From positions 1 to 6,679 of the forward strand of contig JBBRMQ010000235.1 in assembly GCA_038230775.1 (NCBI GenBank): a stretch of DNA of 6,679 bases, given 5' to 3'. Origin of the DNA: JBBRMQ01 sp038230775 (lineage in GTDB: Bacteria > Acidobacteriota > Thermoanaerobaculia > Gp7-AA8). The notes beneath the pieces were generated by a model. The model saw only the letters and a list, made by a program, of their open reading frames with translations, ran no database searches and was not told the DNA's origin. Shown one piece after another: positions 1 to 5,138 of the stretch (position 1 is the first letter of the stretch; every line of letters starts with the position of its first letter). Made by a program: the position numbers and the translations under genes.

Positions 1-621
1 ATCGAGGATCGTGATGCGCGCCCGGTCATGCTTCACCAGTCCGTCCAGCTCCATCTCGCCGACCGCCACCGTCACGCCCGCCCGCCGAACGCCGAGCATG
101 TTGGAGAGAAAGTCATGGGTCAGGTCGACCGAGTCCCGTTCGGCGCGATCGCGAACGCCGAGGAGCCATTTCGCGAGACGTTGTTCGAGGTTGTGGATGC
201 GGTTGCAGATCGCCGTCTGCGAGACCTGGTTCAGAAAGTCGATGCACGATGTCTGCAGGATCTCGCGCACGGTCGCGTTGTCATCGCTGACTGCGCGAAG
301 CTCGGAGAGCGGAACGCGTGACGCGTTGCCGGAGACTTGGACGACAGCATCCGAGCCCATCGGCCCCGGCGACATGACGGACTGAATGCCGACGACGCCT
401 TCGAATCCGACGATGCCCACCTCGACCGTCGTCCCGACTTCCGTCGTTCTCGTGAGTGATACCACGCAGCCGGGCTGCGGAAAGTACACCCACTCCGGCC
501 GTTCGTTCGCCTTCATCAGGGCTTCATGATTGGCGAGGGACTGCTCTTCAATCGACAGCCGGCGCAGCGCCTGCGGGGGAAACGAATCGAGTATCGACTG
601 CTGACGAGCGATGTCCGCCAT
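1..621 (-). CDS. Crp/Fnr-family transcriptional regulator (3' end cut by window edge)
   Basis: I translated this directly from the minus strand; 207 codons are visible and the C-terminus lies beyond position 1. Residues 44-100 form the cNMP-binding-like beta-roll typical of this family (WVYFPQPG at 44-51, VEVGIVGFEGVVG at 66-78). Residues 105-150 form the long dimerisation helix, including QTAICNRIHNLEQRLAKWLL. Residues 166-187 form the winged-helix DNA-recognition segment (LTHDFLSNMLGVRRAGVTVAV), followed by the wing ending RITILD. The family is usually about 230-240 aa, so roughly 25-35 residues are missing. The ATG at 621 is preceded by GGGAGAAAGGC, a good ribosome binding site. No N-terminal FNR-type cysteine cluster is seen, and the usual cAMP phosphate-binding RxS signature is not evident, so the ligand is unknown. 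It diverges from the VOC gene. Its targets cannot be told from sequence. Confidence 0.88.
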   Translation of the reverse strand, partial: MADIARQQSILDSFPPQALRRLSIEEQSLANHEALMKANERPEWVYFPQPGCVVSLTRTTEVGTTVEVGIVGFEGVVGIQSVMSPGPMGSDAVVQVSGNASRVPLSELRAVSDDNATVREILQTSCIDFLNQVSQTAICNRIHNLEQRLAKWLLGVRDRAERDSVDLTHDFLSNMLGVRRAGVTVAVGEMELDGLVKHDRARITILD

Positions 622-807
622 GCCTTTCTCCCAGACGCCGAGGTTGTGAACCGCGACGACATTCGGAAAAGACACCGGTTTTCGTGTCAGACGCCGGATG
701 CCGAAGTTCTCGGCTGCCGCAACAGTCGTTTCGCTGAATATCGTTCGGCGCAAACACGATAGCGGAGAAGAACTGGAGAATCGGTACGCTTTGGTACCTA
801 GCGAGCC

Positions 808-813
808 TACAAT
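808..813 (+). promoter_or_regulatory. Candidate -10 element for the VOC gene
   Basis: TACAAT lies 25 bp upstream of the VOC start codon and matches the sigma70 -10 consensus at 5 of 6 positions. No convincing -35 is found at 16-18 bp spacing; a TTGGTA at 791-796 is too close. The same 8-mer CCTACAAT recurs at the better-supported promoter before the adaptor operon (3942-3949), which is mild support for both. Predicted transcription would start near 820, giving a short leader without a Shine-Dalgarno sequence. Confidence 0.3.
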
Positions 814-838
814 CCGTCAGGCTCCCCGAACGACGCTC

Positions 839-1258
839 ATGTCACTTCGCGTGTCAGGAACGGTAACTCTCCTCCAGGTCTTCGACATGCCGGCGTCGTT
901 GCGCTTCTATCGTGACCTCCTCGGCTTCGAGATCGTGCAGCGGTCTCAGCCGGTGGACGAGTGCGGGTGGGCGTGGCTTCGCCTGGGCGATGCCGAGCTG
1001 ATGCTGAATACGGCCTACGACGATGACGAACGTCCCGCTTCCCCGGACGCCGATCGACGGCGCGCGCATGGCGACACGACGTTGTACTTCGGGTGTGCCG
1101 ATGTTGATGACGCGTACAAGTTCCTGCTGTCACGAGGCATCACGGCGCCGGAGCCGAAGACCTCCTGGTACGGCATGCGACAGGTCTACTTTCACGATCC
1201 CGACGGCTTCGGTGTTTGTCTCCAGCGCGCCGATGGTTCACAGACGCCGGCGACGTGA
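839..1258 (+). CDS. VOC-superfamily (glyoxalase / bleomycin-resistance fold) protein
   Basis: A 139-aa protein of the length usual for single-domain VOC proteins, with two beta-alpha-beta-beta-beta modules. Module 1 covers about residues 7-58: strand TVTLLQVFDM, then the diagnostic helix SLRFYRDLLGF at 20-30, then WAWLRLGDAELML. Module 2 covers 77-130: TTLYFGCADVDDAYKFLLSRGI, then GMRQVYFHDPDGFGVCLQR. The DPDG turn at 120-123 is a hallmark. The glutamate that commonly follows it as a metal ligand (DPDGNxxEL) is Cys127 here, and no first-strand His is present, so a glyoxalase I reaction is doubtful. Dioxygenase, isomerase or drug-binding roles are equally unproven. I chose the ATG at 839 because the fold begins there; upstream in-frame codons would run through the candidate -10 element. 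No clear ribosome binding site is seen. Substrate unknown. Confidence 0.85.
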   Translation: MSLRVSGTVTLLQVFDMPASLRFYRDLLGFEIVQRSQPVDECGWAWLRLGDAELMLNTAYDDDERPASPDADRRRAHGDTTLYFGCADVDDAYKFLLSRGITAPEPKTSWYGMRQVYFHDPDGFGVCLQRADGSQTPAT

Positions 1259-1344
1259 ATGCGCGTCAGCCCTGGGGATGTCAGGCAAACCGGCGTACGA
1301 CACAACCGGTTGTTGATGCACACACTGCAAATTGTCGGATGGAT

Positions 1345-1421
<77 letters not shown>

Positions 1422-1480
1422 GCAAGGGTTGAAGCTCCGAGTAACGAGGGCGCGGAGTGTCGCATTCCCTCGCCGCGACG

Positions 1481-2026
1481 TCAATACTTCGGCAGCACCT
1501 TCGCGTCTTTCAGTCGCGGCGCGGATGCATCCTTCGGCGACAGCAGCGGTTCCTTGCTCGGCCACTCGATCCCGATCTGCGGATCGTCCCACGCGATCGA
1601 GCGGTCGCTGGCAGGGTCGTACAACTGCGTGCACTTGTACTCGAGGTCGGCGGAGTCGGTGGTGGCGCAGAATCCGTGGGCGAACCCCTCCGGAATCCAC
1701 AGCATCTTCCGGTTCTCTTCGGTCAAGTCGATGGCGAACCACTTGGCGAAGTGCGGCGAGCCGACCCGGATGTCGACCGCCACGTCGAAGATCGCCCCTT
1801 TCGTGCAGCGCACCAGTTTCCCCTGGGCATTTGGCTCCTGGTAGTGCAGGCCACGCAGCACGCCGAGGGCTGAGCGGGAGTGGTTATCCTGGACAAATGT
1901 GGCACCGATGCCGGCCTGCAAGAAAAGGTCGGTCCGGTATGTTTCCATGAAGAATCCGCGCGAATCGGCGCGAACCTTCGGTTCAAGGATAAGAAGCCCT
2001 GGAATCGAGGTTTCGATGACGTTCAA
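1481..2026 (-). CDS. rfbC: dTDP-4-dehydrorhamnose 3,5-epimerase (RmlC)
   Basis: This cytoplasmic enzyme converts dTDP-4-keto-6-deoxy-glucose to dTDP-4-keto-L-rhamnose, the third step of dTDP-L-rhamnose synthesis for O-antigen or other surface glycans. The 181-aa length matches the family (about 180-185 aa). Family motifs appear in order: IPGLLILEPKV (8-18), RGFFMETY (23-30), FVQDNHS (44-50), VLRGLHYQ with catalytic His61 (56-63), QGKLVRC with Lys70, FDVAVDIR (80-87), WIPEGFAHGF (110-119), the EYKCTQLY segment with Tyr130 as the general acid, and SPKDA with Asp166 as partner of the histidine. All expected catalytic residues are present. The start is a TTG at 2026; homologs begin at this point (MxVIxTxIPG), and no in-frame ATG was found just upstream. 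No rmlA, rmlB or rmlD lies in the window, so it is isolated from the rest of its pathway here. It diverges from the LuxR gene. Confidence 0.96.
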   Translation of the reverse strand: MNVIETSIPGLLILEPKVRADSRGFFMETYRTDLFLQAGIGATFVQDNHSRSALGVLRGLHYQEPNAQGKLVRCTKGAIFDVAVDIRVGSPHFAKWFAIDLTEENRKMLWIPEGFAHGFCATTDSADLEYKCTQLYDPASDRSIAWDDPQIGIEWPSKEPLLSPKDASAPRLKDAKVLPKY

Positions 2027-2045
2027 AGCGCGCGGATGATACAGT
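2016..2045 (+). promoter_or_regulatory. Candidate promoter for the LuxR/AI-2E gene pair
   Basis: ATGACG (2016-2021, 4 of 6 matches to TTGACA) lies 18 bp before TACAGT (2040-2045), which carries an extended -10 TG at 2037-2038. It sits over the rfbC start codon, in the only A/T-richer patch between the divergent genes. If real, transcription would start near 2052. That would favour a leaderless start at ATG 2051 or 2057 over ATG 2036. This is a weak match, listed because the intergenic space is so short. Confidence 0.22.
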
Positions 2046-2683
2046 TTCCAATGACAATGCCGCGTCCCCAGCTCCTATTCGCCTCCAATGCGATCCCGAC
2101 GCCGTCGGCCGAGCCGCTGCGCGTCATCGTCGCCAGCGAGAATCCGCTGCGCCGCGCCTCGCTCGTCATGCGGCTCGCGGCGTTTGGTGACCTCATGGTT
2201 TCCGAGGCGGATGCGGCGGATGAGGCGGTGCGGATGAGGGGGGATGTGATCCTCGCCGACGCCGTCGGCATCGACCGGTCGCCGACCCCGATCGTCCAAC
2301 TCGTCGCCGATGGGAACGCCGCCAACACCGCGGTTGCCGGTGGCGCGCGTGCGGTGCTCCTCCACAACGCGTCGATGCGCCGGATTCACACCACACTGTG
2401 GGCGGTCGCGGAGGGCCTGTTCATCGTCGATGACGAGATCGCGGAAGAGGTCGTCCCCACTCTTCGCGGACGGGTGCAGCTGATTGAGCCGCTCACGTCG
2501 CGCGAGCTGGAAGTCGTGCAGCTCCTCGCGGGCGGCTTGACGAACAAGGAGATCGCGCAGCGGCTGGCGATCACGGACCACACCGTGAAGTTCCACCTCA
2601 ACGCGATCCTGCGCAAGCTCGGAGTCTCGTCTCGGACGGAAGCCGTCGTCCGCGCCGCGCGACTCGGCATCGTCACCTTGTAG
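2036..2683 (+). CDS. LuxR/NarL-type regulator with degenerate receiver domain
   Basis: A 215-aa two-domain protein from the ATG at 2036; ATGs at 2051 and 2057 are in-frame alternatives and none has a clear ribosome binding site. The C-terminal GerE/LuxR helix-turn-helix (153-215) is complete, with LTSRELEVVQLLAGGLTNKE, then a TVKFHLNAILRKLGV segment and SSRTEAVVRAARLG. The N-terminal half (28-130) aligns with NarL receivers (LRVIVASENPLRRASL, DVILADA, GARAVLLHNAS, TTLWAVAEGLFIVDDE) but is altered. The acidic pair after strand 1 is Ser34-Glu35, the conserved Lys is His110, and the stretch between strands 3 and 4 lacks the usual helix. Asp75 sits where the phosphoacceptor is expected. No histidine kinase is adjacent and no autoinducer-binding domain is present. 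It is likely a DNA-binding regulator that may act without phosphorylation. Its stop abuts the permease ATG. Confidence 0.88.
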   Translation: MIQFPMTMPRPQLLFASNAIPTPSAEPLRVIVASENPLRRASLVMRLAAFGDLMVSEADAADEAVRMRGDVILADAVGIDRSPTPIVQLVADGNAANTAVAGGARAVLLHNASMRRIHTTLWAVAEGLFIVDDEIAEEVVPTLRGRVQLIEPLTSRELEVVQLLAGGLTNKEIAQRLAITDHTVKFHLNAILRKLGVSSRTEAVVRAARLGIVTL

Positions 2684-3772
2684 ATGGAACCGACAGCGCG
2701 TCGCGAGTGGCGCCTGGCCGGCATCATCTTCTTCACCCTCATCGCCCTTGTCATTCTCTGGGCGGCCTTTCGCATTCTCGAGCCGTTTCTGACGCCGCTG
2801 CTGCTGGGCGCGATGTTCGTCACACTCACACACCGGCTGTATTTGAAGGTCCGCGCCCGCACCGGCAACCGCGGCTGGCTCGCCGCGATCCTCATGCTCC
2901 TCGGCATCAGTTTCCTGGTCGTCATTCCGGTGTTCATCATCGCGGTCCTGCTCGTTCATCAGGCCAACGGCCTCGTGCAGGCGATGCAGACGGGAGAAGC
3001 GCAGCAATTGATCGCGAAGATGGACCTGACGTCGCGGCTGCAGTTTCTCCGGCGCTGGCTGCCGGGATTCGATCCGGCAAGCCTGGGCCCGCAACGTCTC
3101 GTCCTCCCTCTGGTGCGCGAGATTCCGGGCTGGGTGGCGCGCAACGGAAGCGGGCTGGTCGGCGGGATCGCAGGTCTCCTGATCGCGTTCTTCGTCATGC
3201 TCCTCGCCACGTATTTCTTCTACGTGGAGGGCGAGTCGATCATGCGCGAGCTGTCGATCCTCTCGCCGATGCCGGATCGCTACGACCGCGAATTCATGGC
3301 GCAGTTCAAAGACGTCATCGATGCCACATTTCGCGGGCAGGTCATGACGGGTCTGGCGCAGGGAGTGACGACGACGATCGGGATGATGATCGCCGGCGTT
3401 CCTGCCGCGTTGTTCTGGGGCGCGTTCGCCACCATCATCTCGCTGCTGCCGATGGTGGGCGCTCCGATCGTCTGGATTCCGGCCGCCATCTACCTCTACG
3501 TGATGGCCACCCTCGGCAAAGCCGCACTGTGGCAGGCGATCTTTCTCACGGTGTGGGGCCTGGTGATCGTCCCGATCGTGGAGCACATTGTCCGGCCGTG
3601 GGCCATGAAGGGGAAATCGCAGTTGCCGGCGATCCCGCTGCTTCTGTCGGTGCTGGGCGGCATGGAGGCGTTCGGCATCATCGGGCTGGTGATCGGACCG
3701 CTGATCTTCTCGCTTCTGATGACCATCATCGACATCTACAAACGGTCGTTTCGGATCGAGTCGGGCAAGTAA
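2684..3772 (+). CDS. AI-2E (PerM/TqsA/YdiK) family membrane permease
   Basis: A 362-aa integral inner-membrane protein of the usual family length (about 340-380 aa). Hydrophobic segments lie near 11-29, 33-48, 65-93, 157-181, 222-275 (two spans), 281-303 and 315-350. Between the third and fourth is the soluble region 94-156 typical of the family. Recognition motifs are the SLLPMVGAPIVWIPAAIY segment (253-270), VEHIVRPW (299-306), and GGMEAFGIIGLVIGPLI (325-341). Family members have been tied to autoinducer-2 export (TqsA) or to Na+/H+ exchange, so the substrate cannot be assigned from sequence. The ATG at 2684 directly follows the TAG of the LuxR gene with no gap and no distinct ribosome binding site, implying translational coupling and joint transcription. 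An inverted-repeat element begins 7 bp after its stop. Confidence 0.93.
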   Translation: MEPTARREWRLAGIIFFTLIALVILWAAFRILEPFLTPLLLGAMFVTLTHRLYLKVRARTGNRGWLAAILMLLGISFLVVIPVFIIAVLLVHQANGLVQAMQTGEAQQLIAKMDLTSRLQFLRRWLPGFDPASLGPQRLVLPLVREIPGWVARNGSGLVGGIAGLLIAFFVMLLATYFFYVEGESIMRELSILSPMPDRYDREFMAQFKDVIDATFRGQVMTGLAQGVTTTIGMMIAGVPAALFWGAFATIISLLPMVGAPIVWIPAAIYLYVMATLGKAALWQAIFLTVWGLVIVPIVEHIVRPWAMKGKSQLPAIPLLLSVLGGMEAFGIIGLVIGPLIFSLLMTIIDIYKRSFRIESGK

Positions 3773-3778
3773 GAAGAC

Positions 3779-3861
3779 AGTTGCCGGTGACTGGTCTGCG
3801 GTACCTTTTCGCGGGAAAGGTCCGGCAGCGACGAGGCACCACGAACCGGCTACCGGCAACT
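3779..3861. repeat. 83-bp imperfect inverted repeat (decayed REP/MITE-like element)
   Basis: Arms 3779-3812 and 3828-3861 are inverted copies of each other: 25 of 34 positions match, including a perfect terminal 10-mer AGTTGCCGGT/ACCGGCAACT. Eight of the nine mismatches are transitions. The 15-bp centre is GGGAAAGGTCCGGCA. A second nested hairpin, ACCTTTTC (3803-3810) with GGAAAGGT (3814-3821), uses part of the left arm. There is no T-run, so it is not a standard intrinsic terminator, although the folded RNA could still stop or stabilise the permease transcript. It fills over half of the gap between the permease and the adaptor operon. Confidence 0.65.
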
Positions 3862-3897
3862 CGAGCTGGCACCTAACGTTTCCGCTTTCCGACCGTC

Positions 3898-3909
3898 TTA
3901 CATTTGTAA
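3898..3909. promoter_or_regulatory. Candidate operator dyad upstream of adaptor operon
   Basis: TTACATTTGTAA is a dyad with 5-bp arms (TTACA/TGTAA) and a 2-nt centre, placed 11 bp upstream of the -35 element. The position suits an activator or repressor site. No regulator of efflux (PadR, TetR, MerR) is seen in the window, so its ligand protein is unknown. Twelve-bp dyads also arise by chance. Confidence 0.25.
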
Positions 3910-3920
3910 CCGTCGTAACG

Positions 3921-3949
3921 TTGGCCCGTCCCAATCACGAACCTACAAT
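3921..3949 (+). promoter_or_regulatory. Sigma70-like promoter of the three-adaptor operon
   Basis: TTGGCC (3921-3926) and TACAAT (3944-3949) are separated by the ideal 17 bp and match the -35 and -10 consensus at 4/6 and 5/6. Transcription would start near 3956, only about 7 nt before the ATG at 3963. The mRNA would therefore be leaderless or nearly so, fitting the absence of a Shine-Dalgarno sequence there. The -10 overlaps an in-frame upstream ATG (3948), which argues against that codon being used from this promoter. Confidence 0.55.
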
Positions 3950-3962
3950 GTCCTCACACACC

Positions 3963-5138
3963 ATGAGGGTTCTCATCTCCACGGCGGGAGCCGTGCTGCT
4001 GGCGTCGTGCTTTGCGCGAGCGATCGATTCCGGCCAGCCCGGCGATCTGCGCGTTCACCGCGGCGCATTCGCCAGCGACGTCGTTCTGACCGGCGAGATG
4101 CGTGCCGCTCGTGGCGACGACGTGACCGTGCCGCGGCTGCCATCGTGGCAGACCTCGATCAAGTGGCTCGCGACGGACGGCGCCGAGGTGCATCAGGGTG
4201 ACCGGGTGGTGGAGTTGGACAACTCTCAGTTCGCTTCGAATCTCGACGGCAAGCGCCAGGCGGTGGCGCAGGCCGAACAGGAGCTGCAACAGAAAGAAGC
4301 GGAGTGGTCGGCGGACATGCTGGAGAAACAGTTGGACGTCGAGCGCAAGCGCTCCGACGCCGACAAGGCCCGCGTGGATTGCTCCGTGCCGCGCGACCTG
4401 CTCTCGATCCGCGAATATGAAAATCGTCAACTGAAGAAACAGCGCGCGGAGACCGAGTTGGCGAAGGCGACGGACGTGCTCCGCTCGCAACGCTCCGGCG
4501 TCGCCTCCGACCGCGAGAATCTCCGCATCAACCTCGGCAAAGCGCAGCGCGAGCTGCAGATCGCGGAGACGGCGATCGCTGCTCTGATTCTCAAGGCGCC
4601 CCGCGACGGCATCGTCGTGCTGCGCGATCATCCGTGGGAAGGGCGCAAGCTGCAGGAAGGCGACGGAGTGTGGGTCGGCTTTCCGCTGGTGCAGATCCCG
4701 GAGATGACTTCGCTGCAGGTCGAGGCCTCGCTTCCCGACGTCGACGACGGAAAGATCGCGACGGGCATGACGGCGACGGTGATTCTCGACGCGTACCCGT
4801 CATCGTCGTTCCCCGGTCGCGTCACGGGCATCTCCGCGGTCGCTCAGGAGAGCACGCGCAACTCGCTGCGCCGCCAGTTCCGGGTCGTCGTGTCGGTCGA
4901 GCGCCTCGACGCCGCGCGCATGCGTCCCGGTCTGTCGTCGCGCGTGATCATTCATCGCGAGTCTCGTCGCGATGCGCTGCTCGTTCCGCGAGTGGCGATC
5001 GATTTCTCGAAGTCGAGTCCGCGCGTCGTGTTGTCGGGCGGAAGCCGTGCCGATGTGAAGCTCGGCGACTGCAACGCGCAGGATTGTGTCGTCGTCAGTG
5101 GATTGAGCGAGGGTGATCGTGTCCGGCCGACTGCGTAA
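3963..5138 (+). CDS. Efflux adaptor 1: HlyD/MacA-type periplasmic membrane-fusion lipoprotein
   Basis: A 391-aa periplasmic adaptor that should link an inner-membrane transporter to an outer-membrane channel. The signal peptide MRVLISTAGAVLLASC ends in lipobox LASC with lipidated Cys16. The first half of the lipoyl (barrel-sandwich) domain is at about 50-90 (WLATDGAEVHQGDRVVELD). An alpha-helical coiled-coil hairpin spans about 92-205, rich in Q, E, K and R. The second lipoyl half is at 208-245 (LKAPRDGIVVLRDHPWEG), the beta-barrel at 246-330, and the membrane-proximal domain at 331-391. The length is normal. I prefer ATG 3963 because the promoter -10 overlaps ATG 3948; codons as far as TTG 3921 are in frame but lie in the promoter. 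Odd points are Phe rather than Asp after the lipid Cys, and cysteines 370 and 375 (CNAQDC) that could form a disulfide. It overlaps adaptor 2 by 20 nt. Substrate unknown. Confidence 0.9.
   Translation: MRVLISTAGAVLLASCFARAIDSGQPGDLRVHRGAFASDVVLTGEMRAARGDDVTVPRLPSWQTSIKWLATDGAEVHQGDRVVELDNSQFASNLDGKRQAVAQAEQELQQKEAEWSADMLEKQLDVERKRSDADKARVDCSVPRDLLSIREYENRQLKKQRAETELAKATDVLRSQRSGVASDRENLRINLGKAQRELQIAETAIAALILKAPRDGIVVLRDHPWEGRKLQEGDGVWVGFPLVQIPEMTSLQVEASLPDVDDGKIATGMTATVILDAYPSSSFPGRVTGISAVAQESTRNSLRRQFRVVVSVERLDAARMRPGLSSRVIIHRESRRDALLVPRVAIDFSKSSPRVVLSGGSRADVKLGDCNAQDCVVVSGLSEGDRVRPTA
5109..5113 (+). promoter_or_regulatory. Ribosome binding site deciding the adaptor 2 start
   Basis: GAGGG lies 5 nt upstream of GTG 5119 and inside the end of adaptor 1. 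An alternative GTG at 5113 would overlap this site and has no binding site of its own at suitable distance, so 5119 is the better start. Confidence 0.55.

Noticed and set aside
671..714. Small dyads GACAC/GTGTC and GCCGA/TCGGC upstream of the Crp/Fnr gene
   Set aside because: The 5-bp arms do not fit a Crp/Fnr-type consensus site and are expected by chance in GC-rich DNA.
698..838. N-terminal extension of the VOC protein to an upstream ATG
   Set aside because: The added residues do not belong to the fold and overlap the candidate -10 element; the family starts at the ATG at 839.
1302..1313. 12-bp palindrome ACAACCGGTTGT downstream of the tRNA
   Set aside because: It has no loop for a hairpin and no T-run, and is short enough to be chance; not supported as a terminator.
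1445..1472. CGAGGG/CCCTCG inverted repeat between the tRNA and rfbC
   Set aside because: The 6-bp stem has a 16-nt loop and no T-run, too weak to call a terminator.
1880..2035. N-terminal extension of the LuxR-type regulator into rfbC
   Set aside because: It would overlap the conserved 5' half of rfbC on the other strand and adds no receiver-domain sequence.
2707..3876. A 389-codon open frame on the plus strand in another phase of the permease gene
   Set aside because: The composition is low-complexity (G, R, D, H) and the correct permease frame has clear membrane helices and motifs, so this is a shadow.
2075..3934. A 619-codon open frame on the minus strand opposite the regulator and permease
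   Set aside because: It mirrors two convincing plus-strand genes in a GC-rich region. Its translation is rich in Arg, Asp, His and Gln with no recognisable domain, typical of an antisense shadow.
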